This document shows positions 33,660-42,358 of a stretch of DNA of 64,000 nt, in pieces. The notes under the pieces are model-generated. The model was not told the DNA's origin and did not search any database. It saw only the letters and a program-made list of their open reading frames with translations. Position numbers and translations under genes: made by a program. Source of the stretch: Candidatus Chloroploca asiatica (GTDB lineage: Bacteria; Chloroflexota; Chloroflexia; Chloroflexales; Chloroflexaceae); contig NZ_LYXE01000110.1 in the NCBI RefSeq assembly GCF_002532075.1, positions 62,001 to 126,000 on the forward strand, given 5' to 3'. Each line of letters opens with the position of its first letter. Position 1 is the stretch's first letter.

Positions 33660-33877
33660 AGGGCGATTGCATCTTCCGTGTATGCACCCCGCCAAGGCAC
33701 CCGCAAGGGCACCCGCAAGGGGTGCCCGTACACCGGATTCGGCCCCCGCCCCTGTAGGGGCACCCGCAAGGGGTGCCCCTACAGGGGCGGGTGCCGCCGT
33801 TTGCGCCGCTGGTTGCATGCACCTGCTGCCCCAGAGCGCGTATGGTTGTATCCGGTTTCGTATGATGCAATCGCCCT
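33660..33877 (+). mobile_element. MITE-like element, copy 2 (218 bp)
   Basis: Same 14-bp terminal inverted repeats (AGGGCGATTGCATC ... GATGCAATCGCCCT) and same internal ends as copies 1 and 3, with one GGGCACCC palindrome pair in the centre. Flanks GAGCGCGAC and GAGCGTAGC agree at six of nine positions and may be a worn target duplication. With the repeat before it, it fills most of the 620-bp gap 33444-34063. Confidence 0.85.
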
Positions 33878-33913
33878 GAGCGTAGCCCTCAGGCCCGTAT
33901 TCGCACGCCTCTA

Positions 33914-33934
33914 CCCATCTGCTACAATAGAGGC
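33914..33934 (+). promoter_or_regulatory. Repeated promoter block, copy A
   Basis: A 21-bp block beginning CCCATCTGC and containing TACAATAGA is identical at 35887-35907. TACAAT (33923-33928) is a plausible -10; transcription would start near 33935, about 130 bases before the GT87-like gene at 34064. Confidence 0.55.
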
Positions 33935-34063
33935 CAGCGCGAAAGGGCGCGTTCGCCCCAGGATCGCCTCGCCTCATCGATCATCATCGCAAGCATGGCG
34001 GCGCAGGGCAGGATGGTGGTGAGGGGATTGGGCGATAAGAATAATTTTTATTAGCTTAAAAAT

Positions 34064-34903
34064 ATGATAAAAAAACTATTATTTGCCCTTACGATTGGAC
34101 TCATCGTAGGCAGCACCCGATTGACCCAGGGATGGCAAACAAATGATCTCTGGCTCGCGTACGGGTCTGCCCAACTCTGGTGGGCAGGGCAACCACCCTA
34201 TGATTATCCAACCAACGGATGGCCTTCCAACCCGATGACAACCATTCTTGTCTTACTACCCTTTGCTTGCTGGTTGCCCCTGGATATTGTTGGCGCAGGC
34301 ATGGTCGCATTGTCAACCAGTGTCCTCGTCTATGGAATTGTGCAAAGTGGCAACCTGGCAAAACTCTGGGTTCTCGCAAGTTGGCCCTTCTGGTACAACG
34401 TCATCTATGCCCAATGGGGAATTCTCTTTCTTGCGATACTGATGGTGCCAAAGCTCACGTGGCTGGCACCGATCAAACCACAACTTGGGATGGGGATTTT
34501 TCTCGCCAACGTGCGATGGCGACAAATAGTGTACACCAGCCTCTTTCTTGCGCTCACCTGGCTCGCTGATCCTGGATGGCCGACCCGTTGGCTCGCACAG
34601 GTTGATTCATATGATGGATTTCTCCCCCTACTTTATGCTCCACTCGCTCTTGGAGGCCTACTAGCCATTCTGCTACACTACAGAGGATTGAATCGTAAAC
34701 GGCTCTGGTTTTTGATCTTTTGCCTTACACCCCAACGGCCCTGGCACGATCAAGTCCTGCTTTGGCATGGCCCAAATCAATTGTGGATGTTAGCATTGAT
34801 GTCCACTATGTCGTGGACAGCGATCCTATACCCAACGATTGATCATACGCCCGTATTGATAGGTTTATTTGTCGTCGCGGGCGTCGGGTTGATCATCAAA
34901 TAG
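34064..34903 (+). CDS. GT87/DUF2029-like polyprenol-dependent glycosyltransferase (short)
   Basis: 279 residues, mostly membrane helices. 'TQGWQTNDLWLAYGSAQLWWAGQPPYDYPTNGW' is the outside loop with the early Asp, 'SNPMTTILVLLPFACWLP' follows, and 'RWLAQVDSYDGFLPLLYAP' and 'LTPQRPWHDQVLLW' are shared with the next gene. GT87 enzymes use polyprenyl-phosphate sugars to glycosylate envelope lipids or polymers outside the membrane. Shorter than the usual 380-450 residues. The gene and its surroundings are clearly AT-richer than the window average. Donor and acceptor unknown. Confidence 0.65.
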   Translation: MIKKLLFALTIGLIVGSTRLTQGWQTNDLWLAYGSAQLWWAGQPPYDYPTNGWPSNPMTTILVLLPFACWLPLDIVGAGMVALSTSVLVYGIVQSGNLAKLWVLASWPFWYNVIYAQWGILFLAILMVPKLTWLAPIKPQLGMGIFLANVRWRQIVYTSLFLALTWLADPGWPTRWLAQVDSYDGFLPLLYAPLALGGLLAILLHYRGLNRKRLWFLIFCLTPQRPWHDQVLLWHGPNQLWMLALMSTMSWTAILYPTIDHTPVLIGLFVVAGVGLIIK

Positions 34904-34916
34904 TGACAGACGAACA

Positions 34917-35864
34917 ATGCGAAGCCCCTCACAAACCATGATGGCCTCACCACGCTTGTGGCTTGCCTGCAGCATCGGAATCATTGCTGGCCTGCTCATC
35001 AATGCCATTCACCCCAACTTTGACCAAGTCTTGACCGACATCGGATGGGCCTTTCAAGCTGCCCGTGATCTGCTTGCCAACCGTGATCCCTACCGGCATC
35101 CCGTGTCACCAAATCTTGTACCCTACCCCCTCACCGCCGCCATCGTCGTCATGCCATGGGCCTTGCTGCCCGACAACCTCGGCATCATGCTCTTCTTTGG
35201 GGGTAGCAGCGCCCTCCTTGCCTATGGTCTGCTTCGTGATGGGCAGTACTGGCGCTTGATTGTCTTTGTCTCACCTTCGTACTTTCTAGCACTCAGAACT
35301 GTTCAGTGGAGTCCGCTCTTGATGGCGGTCTTCTTCTTCCCGATGCTCGCTCCCCTGCTGCTTGCCAAGCCAACGCTGGCGCTGCCGGTCGCGCTGACCA
35401 TGCGCTGGAACCGATACGCGCTCATCGGCACAGGGGTCATTGTGGGACTATCACTGCTTGTGATGCCTGACTGGCCGGTGCGCTGGATTGCGCAGACAGG
35501 CCAGTACCAGGGCTTCATTCCTGTCTTCACATGGGCCGGGCCCCTATTGCTCACAAGCCTCTTCTTCTGGCGTAACCGGCAAGCGCGCATCTTGTTTCTG
35601 CTGACGATCACCCCGCAGCACTACTTTTTCTACGACCAACTCTTGTTATGGATGATCCCGCAAACACGACGGCAGATGCTCATTCTAACCCTTACGGCAT
35701 GGATCGGCATCCTGTCTACCTGGCACAAACATCCTTCGCTGTGGTATAGCGAGCCATACCTCTTGATGTTCGTCTACCTTCCAGCCTTGCTCATCGTGCT
35801 GTGGCAACAAGCAAGTGTGCAGCGGGTTATGGTGTTTTTGATGATGCGCATGCGGCTTTTCTAA
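34917..35864 (+). CDS. GT87/DUF2029-like glycosyltransferase, tandem paralogue
   Basis: 315 residues with about nine helices. It shares with the previous gene the loop 'AARDLLANRDPYRHPVSPNLVPYP', 'WPVRWIAQTGQYQGFIPVF' and 'TITPQHYFFYDQLLLW', so the two arose by tandem duplication and diverged. The start at 34917 is 13 bp after the upstream stop; MMASPRLW at 34938 is an alternative. Probably works with its neighbour on the same lipid-linked pathway. Confidence 0.65.
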   Translation: MRSPSQTMMASPRLWLACSIGIIAGLLINAIHPNFDQVLTDIGWAFQAARDLLANRDPYRHPVSPNLVPYPLTAAIVVMPWALLPDNLGIMLFFGGSSALLAYGLLRDGQYWRLIVFVSPSYFLALRTVQWSPLLMAVFFFPMLAPLLLAKPTLALPVALTMRWNRYALIGTGVIVGLSLLVMPDWPVRWIAQTGQYQGFIPVFTWAGPLLLTSLFFWRNRQARILFLLTITPQHYFFYDQLLLWMIPQTRRQMLILTLTAWIGILSTWHKHPSLWYSEPYLLMFVYLPALLIVLWQQASVQRVMVFLMMRMRLF

Positions 35865-35886
35865 GTAAGGTCTCACATCGGTAATG

Positions 35887-35907
35887 CCCATCTGCTACAA
35901 TAGAGGC
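35887..35907 (+). promoter_or_regulatory. Repeated promoter block, copy B
   Basis: Identical over 21 bp to 33914-33934. TACAAT at 35896-35901 would start transcription near 35908, 96 bases before the methyltransferase ATG at 36004. Confidence 0.55.
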
Positions 35908-36003
35908 GGTGTGGCAAGTGGAGAGCGAGGGCGCAACGAGTATGTAGTGGTATCTGTTTCGAGATTGCCTCGCCTGATAAGACTCAGGATCAGGAAGTAC
36001 GTC

Positions 36004-36783
36004 ATGCTTACCTTTGATTTCGGCGCAAATTGGCAAGCGTTCTCTGCTCAATATGTTGATGAAGAACGACTTATCATCGCAGCTCAATCGCTTCAGCAAC
36101 TCCTTGGCCGTGATAATTTGCAAGATCTGCGCGTACTTGATGTCGGTTGTGGAAGCGGGTTGTTTGCCATTGCGGCACATCAACTTGGAGCCAAAGAAAT
36201 TATTGGGATTGATATCAATCCGCGCTCAATTGCTGCTTCAGAACACAACAAAGCCCGGTTAAGCCCCACAGCCCCGATTACCTTCTACCAGATGTCGGCA
36301 CTTGACCAGGATGCACTGACAGGTCTTGGACAATTTGATCTTGTTTATGCCTGGGGGTCGTTGCACCATACTGGGGCAATGTGGCAAGCAATTGCCAACA
36401 CAGCCCAACGAGTTGCACCAGGTGGGACGCTCGTCCTGGGCCTCTACAAGCGCCACAGCACCTCGCCCATCTGGAAGGGGATCAAATGGTTCTACAATCG
36501 AGTACCACCTCTCATGCAACGTATTATGATTCCATTCTTCGCTGCTGTTATCTATCTAGCCAAGTTGCTGGTCACCCAACGCAACCCCCTAGAGAAGCAA
36601 CGCGGTATGGATTTTTGGTATGATGTGATTGATTGGGTGGGGGGCTACCCTTATGAGTATGCTACAGTTCAAGAAGTTAAGATTTTCGTTATACCTCTTG
36701 GCTTCCATCTACGCAAAATCGCATCAGACTCAGCTCCCACTGGAATTAACGAATTTATTTTTACGCAAGGCGATAAGGAATAA
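36004..36783 (+). CDS. Class I SAM-dependent methyltransferase
   Basis: 259 residues. 'LRVLDVGCGSGLFAIAAHQLGAKEIIGIDINPRSIAASEHN' is SAM motif I and the acidic loop; 'FDLVYAWGSLHHTGAMW' is motif IV and 'GGTLVLGLYKR' motif VI. The frame opens at 35884 inside the promoter block; ATG 36004, preceded by AGGAAG, is the start. The C-terminal half is long and basic. In this neighbourhood it probably methylates a glycan or its lipid carrier. AT-rich relative to the window. Confidence 0.88.
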   Translation: MLTFDFGANWQAFSAQYVDEERLIIAAQSLQQLLGRDNLQDLRVLDVGCGSGLFAIAAHQLGAKEIIGIDINPRSIAASEHNKARLSPTAPITFYQMSALDQDALTGLGQFDLVYAWGSLHHTGAMWQAIANTAQRVAPGGTLVLGLYKRHSTSPIWKGIKWFYNRVPPLMQRIMIPFFAAVIYLAKLLVTQRNPLEKQRGMDFWYDVIDWVGGYPYEYATVQEVKIFVIPLGFHLRKIASDSAPTGINEFIFTQGDKE

Positions 36784-36855
36784 GTCGCTTGCATCCTGAC
36801 AAGATGCACCTCTCCGAATAGGAAAGCAACCTGAAGTCTTGACCCAGCGAGAAAC

Positions 36856-37608
36856 ATGAATAAACAACAAAATATCAAACCTCTTCCCGCGATGTCTTTG
36901 GATAAGTATAGTTATGGTTGGGAAACCAAATGGGACGATGTGAAAAGATATGGCCCAATGTCACGCCATATTCGTCGAAATATCAAGCTGCTCATCAGAT
37001 CACTTGCATTTACAAGTGTACTTGATATTGGGTGTGGGCAAGGTTCATTGCTAGCTGAAATCCACCACGAGTTTCCACATGTCGAAGTATTTGGCTCAGA
37101 TTTTTCTACTTCAGCTGTCCTGATGGCAAGACAACAGGTGCCTGATGGAAAGTTTTGTGTGTTCGACCTCGAACGCGATCATCTCCAACGCCAATTTGAC
37201 CTCGTTGTATGTAGTGAGGTGCTTGAACACATTGTCGATGATGAGGCAGCACTGCGCCATCTCGCCGCAATGACGGGCAAGTATGTAGTCATTTCAACGG
37301 TGCAGGGGCGCATGCGGGGCTTCGAGGCAGGCGAAGTCGGACATGTCCGTAACTATGGCTACGGTGAACTGGTACGCAAGGTTGAAGAGGCTGGTCTCAA
37401 GGTGCAGCGGGTCATAGAATGGGGCTTTCCATTTTATTCCCCTCTTTACCGAGATTATCTCGATCTAACTGATATGCGAGGTACAACAGGCAAGTTTGGA
37501 TTAACAAGAAAGATTATTTCGAATTTAATTTATATGGTTTTTTTATTCAATTCTTCTCGTATTGGTGATGAAATTTTCATTTTGGCTGAACGAAAGTTTG
37601 ATGCATGA
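36856..37608 (+). CDS. Class I SAM-dependent methyltransferase
   Basis: 250 residues. 'SVLDIGCGQGSLLAEIHHEFPHVEVFGSDFSTSAVLMA' is motif I, 'FDLVVCSEVLEHIVDDEAAL' motif IV and 'YVVISTVQGRM' the following strand. This is the UbiG/Methyltransf_11-like group seen in glycan clusters. It is the most AT-rich gene of the region (for example the stretch 37500-37600), pointing to recent transfer. The start ATG has only weak ribosome-site support. Confidence 0.88.
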   Translation: MNKQQNIKPLPAMSLDKYSYGWETKWDDVKRYGPMSRHIRRNIKLLIRSLAFTSVLDIGCGQGSLLAEIHHEFPHVEVFGSDFSTSAVLMARQQVPDGKFCVFDLERDHLQRQFDLVVCSEVLEHIVDDEAALRHLAAMTGKYVVISTVQGRMRGFEAGEVGHVRNYGYGELVRKVEEAGLKVQRVIEWGFPFYSPLYRDYLDLTDMRGTTGKFGLTRKIISNLIYMVFLFNSSRIGDEIFILAERKFDA

Positions 37609-37657
37609 GAAAGTTTCACAATCAGGATGGGAGTACTCTATACTTTAGTGGGAGCGT

Positions 37658-38620
37658 ATGCACAGCAAACGGTGGCTTCGGAACATTCAAGTAATCGTAA
37701 CCCTTGGGCTGATTGTCTGGCTCAGTTGGCAGGCAAACTGGACGGATCTTGGACATATTCTAGGTCATGCCCAGTGGAACTGGATCTTCTTAGGCACACT
37801 ATTCGTACTGGTAAGCCATTGGATTAATATATTTCGATGGAAACTATTCATTCCTCCGTCAGGTGTCTCTTTTGTTTTACTCTTACGCTACTATGGAGCG
37901 GGGATTTTTAGTAACAATTTTCTACCCACAGGCATCGGCGGAGATGGCGTTCGCGCAGTTCTGCTGAGCAGACAGGCTTCGCTTTCCTCCAGCCTGCTAT
38001 CTGTTGGCAGTGATCGCATCTTAGGCCTCGTTGGGTTGCTCTCATTCGTCGTACCAGGTTTCGTGTTTGGTCTTCCGCCTGGCATAACCGCCTACTTTGC
38101 CAAATTTTTTTCAAGCCTCCCCTATAGCCTTACCATAGGGTTGATCCTGATCGGGTTGATCCTGGGACTCATAACCAGTTGGTGGACACGATTCTTGTGG
38201 TTCACGCCCTTGTCGCAAAGCCTGAAACAGTTTTCAACGGATATCCAACCGCACTCTTTCATCCTTGGTTATAGCTTCGCTCTTCTTTCGGCTCTCTGTC
38301 TAGTCTTCACCCATATGTGTATCCTCATAGCCTTTGATCAGGGAAGCTTGCCAGCAGCAGCCATCTGGCTCGTTGTCATGGGTTCGCTTTCAATGCTGAT
38401 CCCAATTAGCATCAATGGTCTTGGGGTAATGGAAAGTGTCTATGTGCTCGTCCTGGTCAACTATGGCATACAAACAGCTGCAGCGCTCTCGGTTGCGCTC
38501 GTGATCAGAACGCTTATCATAGGTTTTGGCTTACTTGGGGGCCTCCTCGCGCTACACCTCGGTATTCGAGGCAATCAGGTGCCTCCCCAAGAGCAGATGC
38601 GTGATATCCATAAACCCTAA
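37658..38620 (+). CDS. Lysylphosphatidylglycerol synthase TM-type flippase (UPF0104/AglD-like)
   Basis: 320 residues with eight helices. 'RWKLFIPPSGVSFVLLLRYYGAGIFSNNFLPTGIGGDGVRAVLL' and 'GLVGLLSFVVPGFVF' are the conserved core of the LPG_synthase_TM family, and 'LSMLIPISINGLGVMESVYVLVL' the C-terminal block. Members without the aminoacyl-transferase domain probably flip lipid-linked sugars or lipids. It fits between three methyltransferases and the GT87 genes. Confidence 0.85.
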   Translation: MHSKRWLRNIQVIVTLGLIVWLSWQANWTDLGHILGHAQWNWIFLGTLFVLVSHWINIFRWKLFIPPSGVSFVLLLRYYGAGIFSNNFLPTGIGGDGVRAVLLSRQASLSSSLLSVGSDRILGLVGLLSFVVPGFVFGLPPGITAYFAKFFSSLPYSLTIGLILIGLILGLITSWWTRFLWFTPLSQSLKQFSTDIQPHSFILGYSFALLSALCLVFTHMCILIAFDQGSLPAAAIWLVVMGSLSMLIPISINGLGVMESVYVLVLVNYGIQTAAALSVALVIRTLIIGFGLLGGLLALHLGIRGNQVPPQEQMRDIHKP

Positions 38621-38702
38621 ACCCGATGGATTCTTGCGGTACATATGCCAGCCATTTGTAACGTACCGTATGCAGTGAGATACCGTTGTACCAGGAACCC
38701 CT

Positions 38703-39506
38703 ATGAGCCCCCTTCCCAGCGATTACCCACGTTATGCCTGGCAGATGCTGTCCGGTCAACGGGCCGCGAAAGAGGCTGAGACCTATGCCCAGCGCATCCG
38801 TGACCTTGAGCCCTGGCTTGATCTCCGTCAACCGCGTGCGATCCTCGATGTTGGCAACGGGAGTTTGCGCCCACAGTATGCGTTGTTGCGCAAGGCACAC
38901 CATCAGGTGACCGGCATTGATTATGTCAATCGACCAGGTAGCAGTTGGAAGCGAAGTGCGTACCAGGTTTTGCGGCGGATGTTTGCGGCGCAATTGGGTC
39001 TAAACCAAGCGGCCATGGCCGCGCAAGGATTAGTGGGAGGCGATGTTACGGTTCTACCTTTTGCTGCCGATAGTTTTGATCTTGCTGTTTCGCAAGCAGC
39101 CTTCGAGCATTTTCTGGATGTACCTGCGGTCGTCCAAGAACTGGCCCGTGTTGTGCGTCCAGGAGGCATGCTGTGGATTGGCATCCATCTCTTTACGAGC
39201 CCGTCGGGTGGGCATAATGTCAGTTTCACGCAATACCCGTTACGGACGCTCCCACAAGGGGCCGAACCCTGGGATCATCTACGCCAGCGGCGACGACCGT
39301 TTACCGTCCCTCTCAACCAATGGCGCAAACACCAGTATCTCGAAACCTTTGCACGACATTTTGAAATACTCAAGGTATCCTGCAATCTACGCGAAGGCGA
39401 ACAGTGGCTCACCCCCGTACTCGAGGCAGAACTCAGTGCGTATACCCGTGATGAACTGACCTGTGGGCAACTGGTGATTGTGGCAAGGAAGATAGCCCAA
39501 GAGTAG
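38703..39506 (+). CDS. Class I SAM-dependent methyltransferase
   Basis: 267 residues. 'RAILDVGNGSLRPQYALLRKAHHQVTGIDYV' is a variant motif I (G-N-G for the usual G-C-G), 'FDLAVSQAAFEHFLDVPAVV' is motif IV and 'LARVVRPGGMLWIGIHLFTSPSGGHN' motif VI. Codon use returns to the GC-rich pattern. It ends the plus-strand glycan block; the next gene is convergent. Substrate unknown. Confidence 0.85.
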   Translation: MSPLPSDYPRYAWQMLSGQRAAKEAETYAQRIRDLEPWLDLRQPRAILDVGNGSLRPQYALLRKAHHQVTGIDYVNRPGSSWKRSAYQVLRRMFAAQLGLNQAAMAAQGLVGGDVTVLPFAADSFDLAVSQAAFEHFLDVPAVVQELARVVRPGGMLWIGIHLFTSPSGGHNVSFTQYPLRTLPQGAEPWDHLRQRRRPFTVPLNQWRKHQYLETFARHFEILKVSCNLREGEQWLTPVLEAELSAYTRDELTCGQLVIVARKIAQE

Positions 39507-39568
39507 TATCCTCAATGCCAACGTCGAGCTTGACGATGATCCAGAGGAAGGCATTGCGAGCAACTCAC

Positions 39569-40654
39569 TTACGCCTCAGACCCTAGCAGTTCCGGCCAGC
39601 AACAAACAAGCCAGCAGAGCGTAAGCATGATCGGTTGAAAGACCCCTCCTATGAGCGAGATCATAGCCCACGTGACCAGCGCAAGTAGGCGTGCGCGTCC
39701 ATTATGCTGCCACAGCACGGCAAGAGCGGGGAGCACCGTGACGGCCGAGTAGTGCCAGACCACCCCTGCGATCAGGAGGGGCAGAATGATGCTCACGGCA
39801 AAACCCATGGCCGGACTGATCTGACGCATGCGGAGCAGGCTGACGAGCAGCATGATCGCGGTCACAACAAGTGGCCCAACCGTAGCTACGCTTCCAGGCT
39901 GCTGACGCAGGATGGCTGTCCACGAGAGCAAAAGGGGTGACGTCCACGTGCTGGTTGCGGCATAGAGCGATCCGGTATACCAGACATCAATGGTGGTAAG
40001 AAGGAGTGAGCCAACCACCACGATCAATCCGGTTACGGCAGCAGCGACCAGACCACGCCACCGTTGGTGAACAGCCAGGACAAGCAAACTCAAGCCTGGT
40101 GTGATTTTCAACAGGGCACCAATAGCTAAAGCAACGCCAGCACGCACATCTTGATGCTGCAAGCAAGCCAGCAGCGCAAGCGTCAGAAGTACCGCAATCA
40201 ACGCGTTAATTTGCCCAAGCCAGAGCGACTGCCAGGTTGGTAAAAAGAAGAGCACACCGCAAAACGCGACATACCATGGAACCAGACGTTGCAGTACAAT
40301 GATGAGCACAAGCGTTGTTACGCCAACCAGAATCATCCAGAGCGCAAGCGCGGTAGGATAGGGCAACTGCGCAAGGGGAAGCAAGAGCAGCGCCAGGAAG
40401 GGTGGGTAGAGGTACACCGGAATCTCAGCCTCGGCCTCGGGAAGAAACCGTTCAAGCTGCACCTCGACTGGGTTCTGACCTTCACGCAAGACCCGTGCAG
40501 CGGCGATATACGAACGAGCATCACCACCCAGAGGAATGACAGTCACAGCATAGCGCATCACAAGGACGATATGCACGCATGAGAGAACCAGAAGAGCGCT
40601 CATTGCGACTAAGCGCATCAGTGTGGTTTGCTGAGTTGATCGTGAATAAGGCAC
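39569..40654 (-). CDS. GT87/DUF2029 polyprenol-linked glycosyltransferase
   Basis: About 361 residues with nine to ten helices. 'VIPLGGDARSYIAAARVLREGQNPVEVQ' is the first outside loop with the catalytic-type Asp, 'PVYLYPPFLALLLLPLAQLPYPTALALWMIL', 'QSLWLGQINALIAVLLTLALL' and 'GALLKITPGLSLLVLA' are typical DUF2029 blocks. Full length for the family, unlike the two paralogues at 34064-35864. The frame opens at TTG 40690; GTG 40654 has AAGGA eight bases upstream and is preferred, with ATG 40618 as another option. Likely mannosyl or arabinosyl transfer to envelope glycans. Confidence 0.8.
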   Translation of the reverse strand: MPYSRSTQQTTLMRLVAMSALLVLSCVHIVLVMRYAVTVIPLGGDARSYIAAARVLREGQNPVEVQLERFLPEAEAEIPVYLYPPFLALLLLPLAQLPYPTALALWMILVGVTTLVLIIVLQRLVPWYVAFCGVLFFLPTWQSLWLGQINALIAVLLTLALLACLQHQDVRAGVALAIGALLKITPGLSLLVLAVHQRWRGLVAAAVTGLIVVVGSLLLTTIDVWYTGSLYAATSTWTSPLLLSWTAILRQQPGSVATVGPLVVTAIMLLVSLLRMRQISPAMGFAVSIILPLLIAGVVWHYSAVTVLPALAVLWQHNGRARLLALVTWAMISLIGGVFQPIMLTLCWLVCCWPELLGSEA

Positions 40655-40709
40655 AACCAGGATCCTTATTGTGGGCGCACAACGTGACAAGCGCTATCAA
40701 ACTTACTCT

Positions 40710-40715
40710 ATTGTA
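40710..40715 (-). promoter_or_regulatory. -10 box for the minus-strand GT87 gene
   Basis: Minus-strand TACAATAGA (TACAAT at 40715-40710), the same word as in the other glycan-region promoters. The divergent GT39 gene begins only 22 bp to the right. Confidence 0.5.
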
Positions 40716-40736
40716 CCAGTCTAGTGAAACCGCTCT

Positions 40737-42350
40737 ATGAACAACGGGCACCAAACTGATCACACTGCCAAGACCAGACTGACATCCTCCTTTCAATGCC
40801 TCCTCCTCACCGTCGTCTTGCTCGCTTTTGGCCTCTGGAATCTGGACGGGCCGCCGATGTGGTGGGACGAGGAGTGGACGCTGTCGGTGGCGCGGCATTG
40901 GGTCGAACTGGATCATTACGGGCGTTTGCGTGATGGCGAACTGGCCCGCGGCGGACTCGAGGCGTCGTTTGTCGTGACGGTGCCGGTTGGCCTCAGTATG
41001 AAGCTGTTTGGAGTGGGTCTGTGGCAGGGCCGCCTCTTCGGGGTATTCTGTGCGGTTGGGGTGATCCTACTGCTTGCCGCGCTGGCCGACCGGCTCTTTG
41101 GCCGACAGGTAGCCTGGGCAACCGTCTTTGCGGCACTGCTTTTGACGATGCATCCCCAGATCCACCCGTTGCTCCAGGGACGCCAGGTGCTCGCCGAGAT
41201 GCCCATGTTGCTCTATCTGCTGGCGGGCTATCTCGCACTCTGGTGGGCCTTGCGGGGCCACTGGCTGGCCTTGCTGCCCGCCATGCTTGGCCTCGGGCTC
41301 GCCTGGATCAGCAAAGGGCAGACCGCGCCCTTTTTGCTCGCTTCGCTCGGGACAACGCTGGTCGCCGCGTTGCTCTGGCGGCAGTGGCGGGTCGCCGGGA
41401 TGGTCGGGCTTGCCATGCTTGGCAGTTATGGAACGACCCGCCTCCTTGGGCTATTGAGCGGGTGGCTCCCAGTTGATCCAGCTTTGCCCCTCGATCCGGT
41501 TGAGGGTCTCCTTGGGGTCATTGCGCTTGTCCTGAACCCCTTTAACCGCCAGTTTGCCCTGACCGTCCTCCTTGTTCTGGGGTTGCCAACGCTGGTAGCG
41601 CTGGGATGGGGGCTACGGAGCCTGTGGCAGCAGCGAGGGATGGCTGCGGGTGGCAAGGAAAGAGATACGTACGGCACGCTTGAAGCAGACCAGCAAGCGA
41701 CGCATGACAACCTGGCCCGCTGGTATATGCGGCTGGCGTTACTCGCCTTTATCGGCAGTTGGCTCGGCTGGTTTGTGCTGCTTTCGGTAGGGGTGCCACG
41801 TTATATTGCCCCCCCCGTTGTAATCGGCAGCATCTTTGTCGCGACAATGCTCCGCGACTTCACCGCAAACTTTGCCCTGGGCCAGAGCATGCGCCGCCTG
41901 ACTGATCTTGTGACGCTACGGAGCCCGAGCTGGCAAGGTGTCGGGGCACTGGTTGCCATCATTATGACGACAACGGCCCTGGCCCTGACGATCCAGGCCA
42001 TGGTGCGCTACTATCCCGGCGAAGACCAGGCCGCCTTCCGGGTCGCCGCGCTGCTCAACGCCGAGCCACCGGGGACGCGCATCGAGACCTACGAGAGTGA
42101 GTTGCACTTTCTGCTCAACCAGCCCTACACCTTCCCGCCGGATCAACTGCATGTCGAACTGAATCGGCGCAGCCTGCTGGGCGAAGAGGTGGTGATTGAC
42201 TATGACCCGCTGAAGAACGACCCTGATTACCTGGTTGTCGGGCGTTTTGCACGCGAGAATCGCCTCTACGAGCCAGTTATCGAACGTGGTGCCTTCCGGC
42301 TGATCCTGGAAGACAGCCAGTACAAAGTCTTCGAGCGCATCAGACCCTGA
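40737..42350 (+). CDS. GT39/PMT-like membrane glycosyltransferase
   Basis: 537 residues. 'GPPMWWDEEWTLSVARHW' in the first outside loop is the D-E catalytic motif of ArnT/PMT (GT-C) enzymes; 'GLWQGRLFGVFCAVGVILLLAALADRLFG' and 'GRQVLAEMPMLLYLLAGYLALWWALRG' follow the family pattern. About eleven helices, then a soluble C-terminal domain of about 120 residues. It uses a polyprenyl-phosphate sugar to modify lipids, proteins or glycans outside. Divergent from the GT87 gene, 82 bp between starts. Confidence 0.85.
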   Translation: MNNGHQTDHTAKTRLTSSFQCLLLTVVLLAFGLWNLDGPPMWWDEEWTLSVARHWVELDHYGRLRDGELARGGLEASFVVTVPVGLSMKLFGVGLWQGRLFGVFCAVGVILLLAALADRLFGRQVAWATVFAALLLTMHPQIHPLLQGRQVLAEMPMLLYLLAGYLALWWALRGHWLALLPAMLGLGLAWISKGQTAPFLLASLGTTLVAALLWRQWRVAGMVGLAMLGSYGTTRLLGLLSGWLPVDPALPLDPVEGLLGVIALVLNPFNRQFALTVLLVLGLPTLVALGWGLRSLWQQRGMAAGGKERDTYGTLEADQQATHDNLARWYMRLALLAFIGSWLGWFVLLSVGVPRYIAPPVVIGSIFVATMLRDFTANFALGQSMRRLTDLVTLRSPSWQGVGALVAIIMTTTALALTIQAMVRYYPGEDQAAFRVAALLNAEPPGTRIETYESELHFLLNQPYTFPPDQLHVELNRRSLLGEEVVIDYDPLKNDPDYLVVGRFARENRLYEPVIERGAFRLILEDSQYKVFERIRP

Positions 42351-42358
42351 CCCGAACC

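Noticed and set aside
33444-33977. N-terminal extension of the minus-strand gene at 33048 to 309 residues
   Set aside because: The extension is encoded by the dispersed repeat and MITE-like copy 2; the helix-bearing protein starts naturally at 33443.
41021-41476. 151-residue ORF within the GT39-like gene
   Set aside because: Out-of-frame shadow of a well-supported membrane protein.
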